From: CAYMGQ01 sp964390055
Lineage (GTDB): Bacteria; Bacillota; Clostridia; Peptostreptococcales; Natronincolaceae
Length of the DNA stretch: 64,000 nucleotides
Reading direction: 5' to 3'
Assembly (NCBI GenBank): GCA_964390055.1
Contig: CAYMGQ010000002.1
Coordinates: 139,327 to 203,326 of the forward strand
Of this stretch, positions 44,450-54,427 are shown one piece after another; the first letter of the stretch is position 1; every line of letters starts with the position of its first letter. The notes under the pieces are model-generated. The model was not told the DNA's origin. It ran no database searches and was given only the letters and a program-made list of their open reading frames with translations. A program made the position numbers and the translations under genes.

Positions 44450-47230
44450 TCAACTATAAGATTCCCCCACATCCAATTTCTTGTCCTTGTCAGGGCCCTC
44501 AATAAGGCCAAACTTTACCTTAATTCGCTCTAGTTTTTCCAACATTGGTATAGCAGCAAAGTACAAAAATACTACTGTAGCTGTTGCATGTACTATATCA
44601 AAGGGAATACCCTTGACATAAGCAAAATAAAACATACTCCTGCTAGGATTGGCTTGAAAGATTAGGACTGATGCGGGGTTCATAATTCCTCCATAAATAA
44701 AAAATGTAGCTAAGCCACCAAAAATACACAAACCTGCAGTATTTCGGACTATAAACCCCTTTCTGAATAGGAGTCCTGCTATAAAGCCTATAAGGCCAAG
44801 GGCAAACATCTGCCATGGAGTCCAGGGGCCTTGACCAATGAACATATTGGATACGAATCCTGTAACAACCCCAACCAAAAATCCGCTTTCACCACCAAAG
44901 GCAACACCTGCAATAATCACAATAGCCACCACCGGCTTAAATTGTGGCAGCATGAAAAAGGCAGTTCTCCCTGCCACAGCAATAGCACAAAGTACAGCTA
45001 TTATAATCAATTCGCGAACCTGGGGCTTCCTATCTTCAAATACCATTATAAAGGGTAACATGGTCTCTAAGATAATAAGCATACTGATAAAGTAGTATTT
45101 TCTATCTCCCATATGATAAATTCCTATATAAATAGTTAAAGGTATTGCAATAAAAACCATAATCATGGCTAGCAGGGTACGCTTAGAAAGTTGGCGGTTT
45201 TCTGCTGGTATTTCTTTGATAATTATGGGTTTTTTTTGAGGATAAAGCATAAGGGCAAAGACAACTAATTCTATTGCCAAAGCTAGAATTATAATAGTAT
45301 ATCTCCAATGGTTAGAAACAAGCCTATTTTGTAGGATGCTTAAGTCTCCCCTGGCAATATGTCTTGATATATCCATTATATTTTCCCTAGCTAAAAACAG
45401 GGTAAATACAAGGGCTAGGAAAGCCAAGACCCCTCCAATCTTCCGCCATAGGGGTAAGTCCTTCTTTTTTTTATTTTCCCCCATAGTTTTTTCCCTCTCT
45501 TTATATAATGGACCTGTCAAATCTGTTTTATTACGGGGCCCTATTTTAATAGGCCTAATATCACCCCCACAGGCCTCTACCACATCCTCTACCGTTACTG
45601 CCTCTGGGAGTTTATGTCTAACCATACGGTTGGCAGCTGTTGTATAGAAGCTATTACGGGAAAAGAATTCCTTAGCCGTTCCCCAACTTACCATATTCCC
45701 ATCAAAAAACATGGCACATTTTTGGGCATGGCTAGCACAAAATTCGATGTCATGGCTTACCATTACAATGGTAACCCCCTTTTCTACAAGTTGGTATAAA
45801 ATTGTAGCAAACTTTTCTTTAAAGCTAGCATCCATACCCTTGGTGGGCTCATCTAGCAGGAGAATTCTTGCTTCTAGCAAGAGGACCTTAGCCAAGGCAG
45901 CTCTTTGCTGTTCCCCACCTGATAAATCATAGGGATGCATCCCTAGCAATCCTTCAAGCTGGCAAATCCTGACAACTTCCCTTATTCTTTCTTCCCTTTC
46001 TTCTCCTGTTTTCCCAGTTCCTGAAAATATCTCCAGCAAGTCTTCTGCTAGGGTATTCTTAACAAATAATGATTGTGGATCCTGTGGCAATACTCCCAGC
46101 CTATTACTTGCAAGCTCTCCCCCCCTGCTTTTAGATATATCCTTTCCCAGGATTTTTATACTTCCCCTATGTGGCCTATTTATCCCTGCAATAAGGGATA
46201 AAACCGTAGTTTTCCCAGCACCATTGCCACCCAAAATGCTATAAAATTCTCCGGGATATATTGCCATAGAGAGATTCTTTACTACATCCTCTGCCTCCTT
46301 CTTATAGCGAAAATATACACCATCAAATTCTATAATAGGCTCTCCTTGCCTAGTTGGGGAAAGATGCTTGTCGCTGTTTGATAAATTAATTAAGGCCCGG
46401 TCCTGTGTAAATCTATCCAACCAGCTCCTACCCTCCCTTACGGTTATAGGGCATGGTAGGTCATTCTTTACGCCAGCATATATACGCATGGGAGCTGGTA
46501 GGGCATAAAACATATCATCCTGCATATCTATTAGTTTTTTACCAACCTGTCTGGGATTACCATCACATATTATCCTTCCCTTCTCCATAACAAGTACCCT
46601 ATCAGATAGGGGAAAGACCTCCTCTAACCGGTGTTCTGTTATTATAATTGTAACACCTAACTCTCTATTTATCTTTTCTATAACGGATAAGAATTCCCTT
46701 GCCGCTATGGGATCTAACTGACTAGTGGGCTCATCTAATATTAAGACTGAAGGGTGCATAACCATAATGGATGCAAGATTTAAGAGCTGTTTTTGCCCCC
46801 CCGAAAGCTCGGATACATCTTTATGAAAATAGGTTTCTATCCCGAAAAATGATGCCATTTCCGCCACCCTAAGACGGATAGTAGGACTGTCAAAACCCAG
46901 GCTCTCAAGACCAAATGCCAACTCATGCCATACCTTATCCGTTACAATTTGTTTGTCTGGTGACTGCATAACAAAGCCAATTTCACTACTTTGTCTTCGT
47001 TGGTCAAGGGATATTAAGGATTGTCCCTGGTAGAATATTTTACCCTCTTTTTTTCCATGGGGTCGAAGAATAGGTTTAAGTTGCCTAAGAAAGGTAGTTT
47101 TACCGCAGGCAGAGGAACCACAGAGGGTAAGAAACTCCCCCTGCATAATAGATATAGAAATATTATCTAGTGCCTTCACCCTCCCCTGGGGGTAGGTGAA
47201 GCTTAAATTTTCGATTCGATAACTCTCCAT
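44450..47230 (-). CDS. ECF transporter fusion: two ATPases plus S-component
   Basis: 926 residues. First ATPase about 1-240 (Walker A GSSACGKTT, signature LSGGQKQLL, Walker B LILDEPTSQLDP); second about 290-510 (Walker A GGNGAGKTT, signature LSGGEQQRAAL, Walker B LLLDEPTKGMD). From about residue 590 a membrane part follows, the last 200 residues of which look like an ECF S-component (AGRTAFFMLPQFKPVVAI, GFVSNMFIGQGPWTPWQMF). Fusing A, A-prime and S is unusual; group II ECF systems normally have separate subunits. It overlaps ecfT and sits in the B12-riboswitch operon, so cobalamin is the likely substrate. Confidence 0.85.
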   Translation of the reverse strand: MESYRIENLSFTYPQGRVKALDNISISIMQGEFLTLCGSSACGKTTFLRQLKPILRPHGKKEGKIFYQGQSLISLDQRRQSSEIGFVMQSPDKQIVTDKVWHELAFGLESLGFDSPTIRLRVAEMASFFGIETYFHKDVSELSGGQKQLLNLASIMVMHPSVLILDEPTSQLDPIAAREFLSVIEKINRELGVTIIITEHRLEEVFPLSDRVLVMEKGRIICDGNPRQVGKKLIDMQDDMFYALPAPMRIYAGVKNDLPCPITVREGRSWLDRFTQDRALINLSNSDKHLSPTRQGEPIIEFDGVYFRYKKEAEDVVKNLSMAIYPGEFYSILGGNGAGKTTVLSLIAGINRPHRGSIKILGKDISKSRGGELASNRLGVLPQDPQSLFVKNTLAEDLLEIFSGTGKTGEEREERIREVVRICQLEGLLGMHPYDLSGGEQQRAALAKVLLLEARILLLDEPTKGMDASFKEKFATILYQLVEKGVTIVMVSHDIEFCASHAQKCAMFFDGNMVSWGTAKEFFSRNSFYTTAANRMVRHKLPEAVTVEDVVEACGGDIRPIKIGPRNKTDLTGPLYKEREKTMGENKKKKDLPLWRKIGGVLAFLALVFTLFLARENIMDISRHIARGDLSILQNRLVSNHWRYTIIILALAIELVVFALMLYPQKKPIIIKEIPAENRQLSKRTLLAMIMVFIAIPLTIYIGIYHMGDRKYYFISMLIILETMLPFIMVFEDRKPQVRELIIIAVLCAIAVAGRTAFFMLPQFKPVVAIVIIAGVAFGGESGFLVGVVTGFVSNMFIGQGPWTPWQMFALGLIGFIAGLLFRKGFIVRNTAGLCIFGGLATFFIYGGIMNPASVLIFQANPSRSMFYFAYVKGIPFDIVHATATVVFLYFAAIPMLEKLERIKVKFGLIEGPDKDKKLDVGESYS

Positions 47231-48096
47231 TTCCAGTCCTCCTTTAGGTTAATTACCATTGGTGATAGTGATAGGCCCAAATAGGATAGGTATAGGCTAA
47301 GCGAAAATGCCTGCAAGCCCACACCCCTCATGGTAGGAAAGTATCTCCATCGCAAAGCTCCCATTAGGGCTCCCAGTAGGATATATCCACCGGATGCTAG
47401 TAGGAAGGCCAAAAACCTTTTATCCCGCCTATCGAAATTATAAATCGAATATGCAGTCCGGCCCCTTAACCCATACCCCCTACTCCTCATAGAATCTGCT
47501 GTTTCTATAGCATTTTCCAAGGCCCAGCTTATCATTATAAAAAGGATTTTTATGCTATGCTTGACTTTTTGTATAAGCCCCTTTTTAGCTGTGTTAAAGC
47601 CTATTCCTGCCTGTCCATCAACTACAATTTTAAGCTGTCTTTTAAACCGTGGTACAAACCTTAAGGTCATGGATAAGACTAGAGACATACCGGGAATAAT
47701 TCTTCCAAAGATATATACAAACTTATCCGAAGTCATAACCGTATTATAGCAGGAAAACCAGCTTATTATAGTTACAAGCATGATGGCCGCTGCCAACCCA
47801 TAGATAATGGATTCCAATGTTAAGGGATTCCCATCCCATAAGTATGTCAGTATGGTAACCCCCTCATGATTAAAGATTGGATTCAATAATGCCGTAACAA
47901 GTACCATAGGCAACATAAACTTGAGGTTAAAATATAGGGCCTTTCTGCCATTTAAATATATGGAATAGGAAAGGGCTGAAATAAGGGAGATACCCAGGCA
48001 TATGGGATGGGTAAAAAACATAGAGTAAGCTAAAACCTGGGTAAAATAAATAAAGTTAATTATGGGATGGTAATCAGAAAATGTATCCTTCATCAT
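47203..48096 (-). CDS. ECF transporter transmembrane subunit EcfT
   Basis: 297 residues, several hydrophobic helices. DSMRSRGYGLRGRTAYS carries the Ala/Ser-Arg-Gly coupling motif typical of EcfT, and FVPRFKRQLKIVVDGQAGIGF is the long cytoplasmic helix. It transmits ATPase movement to the S-component. Its end overlaps the ATPase fusion by 28 bases and its start overlaps the upstream DUF4430 gene by 4 bases: tight coupling. Confidence 0.88.
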   Translation of the reverse strand: MMKDTFSDYHPIINFIYFTQVLAYSMFFTHPICLGISLISALSYSIYLNGRKALYFNLKFMLPMVLVTALLNPIFNHEGVTILTYLWDGNPLTLESIIYGLAAAIMLVTIISWFSCYNTVMTSDKFVYIFGRIIPGMSLVLSMTLRFVPRFKRQLKIVVDGQAGIGFNTAKKGLIQKVKHSIKILFIMISWALENAIETADSMRSRGYGLRGRTAYSIYNFDRRDKRFLAFLLASGGYILLGALMGALRWRYFPTMRGVGLQAFSLSLYLSYLGLSLSPMVINLKEDWKWRVIESKI

Positions 48097-48887
48097 TCAC
48101 CTCCAAGATTATTATAGCCACCTGTATCCCGCCCAAGATTACAGGTGTAAACAAATTCAACTATATCCCCATCCTCTAGTTTGTAACGAGAAACCCCATA
48201 GTTTGGAAACCAATCATTGACCTTGTACATCCAACCAGAGAGTCCTCCCACATCAAATTCATAAAGGTTGTTAATAGCTAAAATATATGCACTCTTATAG
48301 ATAGGTACATTACGAAACTCCATGTGAATCTTATTCTTCTTCATCTCACGTTGTAGTAGGTTAAAGACACTTTCCCCTTCATAAAAAATTACTTCCGTCG
48401 CGGGAAATATAAGCCCATCCTCCGGTAGAAGTTCTAACTTATCCTTATCCAAGTGTTCAATATTATCTAAAATAGTGTCACACTTGACGGATAGGATACA
48501 TGTATAGGCTCCTTCCTCCAGGGTGGAGTCCCCGCTATCCTCATCCTTGTTTGTAATTTGGCCAGCCTTATCTCCCTGCCTTTCCCTTTCTTCAGAATAA
48601 GATGACTCACCACTAGTATCAGCTATATCAGTAGCTGTTTCATCCTTATCGTCTTTATCATCCTTATCATCTTTATCATCCTTATTTATATCATGGTTTT
48701 GGTCGCTGGCCACCTCTTCCTCCAGTAAATCTTCTGAAGAATACTCCCCAGTTATATTTTGCTCAATAGCTAACTCTTCATTATGGGAATGATTTATCTT
48801 GTGATATTTGCCCTCCAGAAAATATGTGGTCGCAAGTACACTTAAAATAAGAACAAATATAATTATTTTTCCTCTGTATCTCCTCAT
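48093..48887 (-). CDS. membrane-anchored DUF4430 (transcobalamin beta-type) protein
   Basis: 264 residues. One N-terminal hydrophobic segment (about 7-23), without lipobox, then a long acidic linker that includes a DDKDDK-type repeat, and from about residue 125 a DUF4430/transcobalamin-like C-terminal domain: GESVFNLLQREM, GGLSGWMYKVNDWFPNYGV, LEDGDIVEFVYTCNLGRDTGG. The anchor places the domain on the outer membrane face next to the ECF transporter encoded just downstream. Inferred role: hand bound cobalamin to the S-component. Confidence 0.82.
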   Translation of the reverse strand: MRRYRGKIIIFVLILSVLATTYFLEGKYHKINHSHNEELAIEQNITGEYSSEDLLEEEVASDQNHDINKDDKDDKDDKDDKDETATDIADTSGESSYSEERERQGDKAGQITNKDEDSGDSTLEEGAYTCILSVKCDTILDNIEHLDKDKLELLPEDGLIFPATEVIFYEGESVFNLLQREMKKNKIHMEFRNVPIYKSAYILAINNLYEFDVGGLSGWMYKVNDWFPNYGVSRYKLEDGDIVEFVYTCNLGRDTGGYNNLGGE

Positions 48888-48899
48888 ATTATCCCATCC

Positions 48900-50552
48900 C
48901 TACAAGAGATTTGCTGCCTCTAAGATAAAATATAACATTTCTACAAGCTCATGACGTTTAATAGGGTCCTTTGGCCTTATCTTACTATCCTCTTGTGATA
49001 AAATCCCTTCCCTATAGCAAAATGCCAAGGAGGGCCTTGCCCAAGTGGAAGAAGCCATATAATCAGGAAATTGAGCTAGGATGTCCCTTATCTCATCATC
49101 GGTCATGGATATGTCCATTCCAGCAAGTTTGCCTGCCTTGCTTATCATGACTGCAGCTTCCTCACGACTAATAGTAGCCAGGGGTTGGAAACTATTAGCA
49201 CTAACCCCTGAAACAATCCCATAGCTATGGGCTCCACCAACCATATCTGCATACCAACTATCCCTTGGGATATCATCAAAAACATGATTTGCCTTCCCTT
49301 CAAGACCCAAGCCTTTGACAACAATAGTGGCAAATTCTGCCCGAGTCATAACCCCATCAGCATCAAAAGTGTTTTGAGACCTGCCACTTACTATAGATCT
49401 TTCTGCCAAGGCCTCTATAAATAATTTACTCCTATGATTTTCTATGTCATTGAAGGTTCTACCTGGATACAATAAAGGCATAGCTTTCACATCAAGATTT
49501 TTTCCTGGCAAACCCTCCCCTGTAATCTTGTCAGATTTATCACTAGGCTTGACTATATCTACATCCATCATATTGTATAGACTATTTTTGCCTGCCTTTG
49601 CTCTCTGGGCAGCTACAAGAGCATAAAGTGCTTGTTCTGTGGCCATTAGATTGCTTTCACCATTGTTAGAATGACTAAAACCTCTGCCCCTTGTATAGAA
49701 GGTCATAAGATTATCCAGGAGTGTATTGCCATCTTTTACAAATCTAGGATCATTAAGGGGGATACCCAATTCCCCCAATGCTACAATCACTTGGGCTACA
49801 CTCTCAGAGTTCCTCCCATTGAGACTATCATAACCTCCCTTATCATTTTGCAGGTTTGACAGACAATTTAAGGCCTCCTCAGTTATCTTGGCCACATCTT
49901 CCCTATCTTGATATCTAGCCAGGGCTTGAAGGACCATAGCCGTAATATCCGGATCACTCTTGTAGCTTGTGTGGGCCTGGTCTCCTAGTTCCAGTAGGGA
50001 AAACCCGCCATCAGGGAGTTGCCTGCCTATGATTTCATCCACATACATATCGCGGCTAGCTTGAAGCCTTGCCTGAGAATTTGTAGGTATGGTATAGGCA
50101 TGGCAATCTAGGGCTATAAGGCCGTATATTGGCCCATTAATACCCTGCCATACTGTTTTTTCATAATCTGCAAGGGCCTTTGTTAAATCATAAGCTGCCA
50201 CATCAGTAGGGTCATAGCCTGCAGCTGTAAGGCCTAAAATAACCCTAGAATATTCCGTATATTTTTTATCATGTAACAATCCATTAGTATCCCTAAGTTG
50301 CTTTTTAACGGTCCTATAATAATCATCAAAGTACTTATCAGCTATATTAACATGGGAACGGGCAAGTCCAATAATGGACCATTCCCCTCCAACTGGGCTA
50401 ACTTGTGGCTTTTGGACCCGATGCTGGATATACTCTACTGTATCATGAATAACATCCTCCAATTCATAACTATCAGCAAATACAAAAACCTGCCCGGTAA
50501 ATATGAAGAGTGCTAGCAATATAATAAGGACTTCTTTTAACCATTTTTTCAA
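48900..50552 (-). CDS. secreted alpha/alpha-barrel protein with three SLH domains
   Basis: 550 residues. Signal peptide 1-27 (cleavage near VFA). Residues about 35-330 are a prenyltransferase/terpenoid-cyclase-like alpha/alpha barrel with repeats such as RQLPDGGFSLL, NLQNDKGGYDSL and MATEQALYALVAAQR; the same fold forms the alpha domain of intrinsic factor and transcobalamin. Residues about 370-550 hold three S-layer homology domains (TRAEFATIVVKG, SREEAAVMISKA, KRHELVEMLYFI), which anchor to cell-wall polymers. No enzyme motif. Twelve bases separate it from the next gene of the B12 operon. Confidence 0.83.
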   Translation of the reverse strand: MKKWLKEVLIILLALFIFTGQVFVFADSYELEDVIHDTVEYIQHRVQKPQVSPVGGEWSIIGLARSHVNIADKYFDDYYRTVKKQLRDTNGLLHDKKYTEYSRVILGLTAAGYDPTDVAAYDLTKALADYEKTVWQGINGPIYGLIALDCHAYTIPTNSQARLQASRDMYVDEIIGRQLPDGGFSLLELGDQAHTSYKSDPDITAMVLQALARYQDREDVAKITEEALNCLSNLQNDKGGYDSLNGRNSESVAQVIVALGELGIPLNDPRFVKDGNTLLDNLMTFYTRGRGFSHSNNGESNLMATEQALYALVAAQRAKAGKNSLYNMMDVDIVKPSDKSDKITGEGLPGKNLDVKAMPLLYPGRTFNDIENHRSKLFIEALAERSIVSGRSQNTFDADGVMTRAEFATIVVKGLGLEGKANHVFDDIPRDSWYADMVGGAHSYGIVSGVSANSFQPLATISREEAAVMISKAGKLAGMDISMTDDEIRDILAQFPDYMASSTWARPSLAFCYREGILSQEDSKIRPKDPIKRHELVEMLYFILEAANLL

Positions 50553-50556
50553 AAGA

Positions 50557-52473
50557 TTAATCCTCCTTTATAAATCCTTCCATAAGTTTTTTGAGTATGG
50601 AAGTTAGTTCTGCCCTTGTGGCAATATCCTTTGGTGAAAGCCTCTTTTCACTCCGTCCACTAATAATATTATTGGCATTAGCCCACTCCATTGCCTCTTG
50701 CGCCCAAGGACTAATATCAAGAAAATCATCATATGTACTTAAATCAACCTTATTTTCTATATCATACCCCTTAAATCTTGCATATTTATACAAGATTACT
50801 GCCACCTCTTCCCTAGTAATTGGGTCATCAGTACCAAATCTACCATGGCCATAGCCCCTAGCTATTCCCTTGGCATTAGCCCAAAGAATTGCATTGGTGT
50901 ACCATTTATCTCCCTCTACATCGACAAATTTATTTTGATAGATTCCACTAGGTAGGCCCTCCATTTTATAGACTACTGTTGCCAACATAGCCCTGGTCAT
51001 AGGACCATTGGGGTTAAATTGCCTATCACTTATTCCACTAAATAACCTATTTTCTACAGCAAACTTCACCGATTCATAATACCAATCATTTTCACTTACA
51101 TCAGTAAAGTTATCCATAAGTCCCTCAACTTCTCCAATATCGTCCTTATCCATCCCTATACCTACTATATAATATGATAAATGGGAAGTCTCAAAGATAA
51201 GTACTTCTTTTTCTAGATTGTAGAGACTATCCACCCGGTTCAATTGCCTATCATCATTTAAATGCCATACAGCCACCCGATCAGCTTGGTCGGGATCTGT
51301 TAGGATATATGGGAGGGATATACTAATAGTTTCACCATCAAAGGTAGAAATATTTTCCTCATCACTCATTAAACAAATATCGAATATTTGACTATTCTTA
51401 ATAGTATTTTCCCCTATTTCATCTAAAATTTCCCCATCCGGCCTGTTTATAAGCAATGATATACGGTTACCTCTAGATTGGTCAACTATCGATGCAAGTG
51501 CAGGATTACCTATGGTGACACTAGCTATAGGTGTTTGAATTATCAAAGAAGCGCTTGTCTCCCTAACTACTTCCTCCAAAGCTTCCTTTGGAAGGCAAAT
51601 CTTTGTAGCCCCTATATGGTCACTTGTTTGAGCATTAATAATAATCTTATCATCGGAGCTACTGCTTCCGCTAAGACTATTAATTGCAAGTTTTAGCCTA
51701 TCAAGATCTACAAAAAGCTCTCCCCTATTATTTACAATGTCTAGATTAGCCTCGATGATTCTATCAGCCTCTGTGCTGGCATCTACTGGAGGAATCCAAG
51801 GGTTACCCACATCCTCTCCCAGGTTATGGGTGTATAGCCACTTTATCCTGTCCCCATCTTTTAACCTTGCCGACCCTGCTCCTACATCTAGGAAGGTCCC
51901 ATTAACCGTAAACATCCATCCACTATCCTTGCCCATGTCAAATTCTGCCTGCCCATCAATGCTAACTATATAACCATTCCTATCTTCAAAGGCTATATTT
52001 TCTTGCCTTAGTATCCTGCTAGTTAGCTCTAAAACACTTTCTCCTTGTCTTATTTTAATATTTTCCTTGTCTAATATAGTACCCCTATAGCCCTCAATAT
52101 AAATACCTACCCTATCCTCCTTGGGTAATTGCTCTTCAGGGCCCCCATTAGATTCGTCTCCTATAATTTCCCTTGTGATTATTTGGCCACCTATATTGAC
52201 CTGGCAATCGTATGTTTGATTTTTTGGTAAATTAACCATAAATTCCACCTGGCCAAAATCATCCGTAAGCCCTTGATCTATATAATAGTAACGAGATTGA
52301 CCCCTTATACTTATGCTAACCGGCCTGTTAGCTTGTCCTTGAATACTTACCACACCACCATTATCCTTCTGGCTATAGCTTATTTTTGTATTTGCATCTA
52401 CTATAGTTAAGGATGGTATCAATAAACACAGGATTAACATTATTGATACTATGCCTCGTTTATTTCTTTTCAT
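50557..52473 (-). CDS. secreted DUF4430 protein with three SLH domains
   Basis: 638 residues. Signal peptide (about 1-28), a small beta region, then DUF4430 at about 115-215: RQGESVLELTSRIL, MGKDSGWMFTVNGTFLDVGAGSARL, KDGDRIKWLYTHNLGEDVG. A central region (about 220-440) has no family I can name. Residues about 450-638 contain three SLH domains (FTDVSENDWYYESVKFA, FVDVEGDKWYTNAI, FLDISPWAQEAMEWA). Complement of the barrel-SLH protein encoded 5 bases downstream: one carries the beta-type domain, the other the alpha-type. Confidence 0.83.
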   Translation of the reverse strand: MKRNKRGIVSIMLILCLLIPSLTIVDANTKISYSQKDNGGVVSIQGQANRPVSISIRGQSRYYYIDQGLTDDFGQVEFMVNLPKNQTYDCQVNIGGQIITREIIGDESNGGPEEQLPKEDRVGIYIEGYRGTILDKENIKIRQGESVLELTSRILRQENIAFEDRNGYIVSIDGQAEFDMGKDSGWMFTVNGTFLDVGAGSARLKDGDRIKWLYTHNLGEDVGNPWIPPVDASTEADRIIEANLDIVNNRGELFVDLDRLKLAINSLSGSSSSDDKIIINAQTSDHIGATKICLPKEALEEVVRETSASLIIQTPIASVTIGNPALASIVDQSRGNRISLLINRPDGEILDEIGENTIKNSQIFDICLMSDEENISTFDGETISISLPYILTDPDQADRVAVWHLNDDRQLNRVDSLYNLEKEVLIFETSHLSYYIVGIGMDKDDIGEVEGLMDNFTDVSENDWYYESVKFAVENRLFSGISDRQFNPNGPMTRAMLATVVYKMEGLPSGIYQNKFVDVEGDKWYTNAILWANAKGIARGYGHGRFGTDDPITREEVAVILYKYARFKGYDIENKVDLSTYDDFLDISPWAQEAMEWANANNIISGRSEKRLSPKDIATRAELTSILKKLMEGFIKED

Positions 52474-52535
52474 CCCATCACTCCTATCTTTATTAAAAAC
52501 ATTAATATTCTTTTATATAATTACAGTTATCTATA

Positions 52536-54281
52536 TTAATAGTTAGTCACTCTTATATGCTGTGCCTCTTGCATAATTATATTTTGTCTCTCCAAATCAT
52601 CCCATAGGAAGGCCTTTACATAAAAATCACCCTCCCCAGCTAACAAAAATCCGGCCCATAGGTCTAGCTCCCCACCACCCTCTAGTTGGGTTTTTATCAT
52701 TGAATAATTTAACAAGGCATTATTATCTTTCTCATACAAGCCTACAATTAGCGTGGCTGTCTTTGTATCCTCAGCAAGGTTATGTAATTTGATTTCTGCC
52801 TTAACCTCTTCACCATTTTTTACCTCAAAATCTCCCATATATTCTATTAAGAATTCCCTTTTATGTATTTGCAGGTCTATACTATCCTCTATACCCATAT
52901 CCCGGGCCCTTGCTCCTATACTAACCCAACCGGGTTTTTTAAGTAGGAGATTGCCTTCCTGATTTACCTCTGCAATGTCCTCATTAGAACTTGTCCATAC
53001 TATATTGTCATCAAGGGCAACTATATTATTATTCCTATCATAGGCTGTAATATATAGTTTGAAAGCATCTCCCTCTTTTATTTTGCCTTCGGGTAGGCCC
53101 CCTATCCTGATACTAGCTGCTTCATTTGCAGTATGCCTTATTACATTGAACATGGATTCTTCCCTGTAGACATCTGCCAATGCGGCGAAGGCCTGCTCAG
53201 TTGCCATTTCATCCTTTTCGTCATTATTCACAAAATAGCCTTCCCTATAAAAATTCAGCAAAGAATCAACAAGGGTCCTACCATTTTTCTCCCATTTGAT
53301 AGACAAGGGATCTTCGCCTACTGCTATTAGACCCTGGATTACAGCAGATGCCGAATATGGGTTTTCCGCTCCCCAAACTATGAAGCCTCCAGTATTTTCA
53401 TCCTGCTCATTTTTCAAATAATCCAAAGCCCTATCAATAGCTTCCCCAACATCGGACCTATTCTTATATTTAGCTAGGGCTGCTATTACCATACCTGCCT
53501 CATCTGGTCCACCCCACTCGCCACCCCATTTACCCTGCTCATCCTGGGAATTTATAAGGCTATCTATCGCAGTCCCCCTGTCATAATCTGCCCCGGCCAT
53601 ATCAAGTGCCAGTATTCTAAATGCCAAACTTGTTGGCCAATCTTCGGGATCGAAACTTGCAGTTAATTTTTCAACATAATTTTTGTCCCCATAATTATAA
53701 GGATTTTCTCCTGCAGCCACTATGCTCATTACATTACCAGCAAGGTCAGCGGCAGATTCTGCATTCTCATTTATTTTAATTTTAGTTGCAATTTGAACTA
53801 AATCATCCTCTAGCCTATCACTTGTATAATTATAGGCTAGGGCCTGTCTAAAAGTATACTCGGTTTTTTTAACATGAAAATCCCTTAAGGCCCTTATTAC
53901 TTCTTCTATAGATGGATTTTCCTTATTAACCCTTACTTCCCCCATGACCATAATTTCTTCTGTTTCTGTAATTTCTTCTGTTTCTGTAATTTCTTCTGTT
54001 TCTGTAATTTCTTCTATTTCATCCTCAATTGCCTTCTTATCTTCATTTTCCCCTTCAGTTACAATTAGATCCCCTTCATCTATTTCTCCCTTAATTGTGT
54101 CTTCCTCATCCAGCTCCCATATATGGACTTCAGTTTCTAGATTGCTAACATCAACTAACTCCTCCGATATATTTGGATTAACTTCTTCAGCCTTAATCCC
54201 TAGGGCAAGAGCTAAGCCAGTTGAAGACACAAGCATAACCAATACCAACAAGACAATAATCCCATTAATTCTCCTCTTCAT
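52536..54281 (-). CDS. secreted alpha/alpha-barrel protein with Ig-like domain, first gene of B12 operon
   Basis: 581 residues. Signal peptide (hydrophobic IIVLLVLVMLVSSTGLALAL), then an acidic region with EITETE hexapeptide repeats, then an alpha/alpha barrel (about 125-385: NSQDEQGKWGGEWGG, QDENTGGFIVWGAENPYSAS, EMATEQAFAALADVY). An Ig-like Big_2 domain (about 390-470, NIVWTSSNEDIAEVNQEG) and a beta-sandwich C terminus follow. No SLH and no lipobox, so retention is unclear. The start is the ATG at 54281 preceded by GAGGAGG; a longer frame upstream adds 15 residues without support. The cobalamin riboswitch is 147 bases upstream. Confidence 0.82.
   Translation of the reverse strand: MKRRINGIIVLLVLVMLVSSTGLALALGIKAEEVNPNISEELVDVSNLETEVHIWELDEEDTIKGEIDEGDLIVTEGENEDKKAIEDEIEEITETEEITETEEITETEEIMVMGEVRVNKENPSIEEVIRALRDFHVKKTEYTFRQALAYNYTSDRLEDDLVQIATKIKINENAESAADLAGNVMSIVAAGENPYNYGDKNYVEKLTASFDPEDWPTSLAFRILALDMAGADYDRGTAIDSLINSQDEQGKWGGEWGGPDEAGMVIAALAKYKNRSDVGEAIDRALDYLKNEQDENTGGFIVWGAENPYSASAVIQGLIAVGEDPLSIKWEKNGRTLVDSLLNFYREGYFVNNDEKDEMATEQAFAALADVYREESMFNVIRHTANEAASIRIGGLPEGKIKEGDAFKLYITAYDRNNNIVALDDNIVWTSSNEDIAEVNQEGNLLLKKPGWVSIGARARDMGIEDSIDLQIHKREFLIEYMGDFEVKNGEEVKAEIKLHNLAEDTKTATLIVGLYEKDNNALLNYSMIKTQLEGGGELDLWAGFLLAGEGDFYVKAFLWDDLERQNIIMQEAQHIRVTNY
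53952..54020. repeat. 18-bp tandem repeat inside the barrel gene
   Basis: About four copies of an 18-base unit (plus strand TTTCTGTAATTTCTTCTG), encoding EITETE on the minus strand. Likely length-variable; multiples of 18 keep the frame, so it tunes an acidic spacer. Confidence 0.85.
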
Positions 54282-54427
54282 TTTATTCCTCCTCATTAAA
54301 TATTTTACTAGCATATGAAATTTCAAAAATTATGTAAAAAAATAAAACCCCTCAACGAAAACATTAAAAGGTTTATTAAACACGCAATAATCACCCCTCT
54401 ATCTCCCGTAGAGCAAATGGATACTAT

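Noticed and set aside
48640..48690. Short tandem repeats as a CRISPR array
   Set aside because: The repeats are in frame, encode an Asp/Lys linker and have no spacers.
48900..54281. Barrel proteins as real prenyltransferases or squalene cyclases
   Set aside because: They are secreted, lack recognisable catalytic motifs and belong to a cobalamin-riboswitch operon with DUF4430 and SLH proteins; only the fold is shared.
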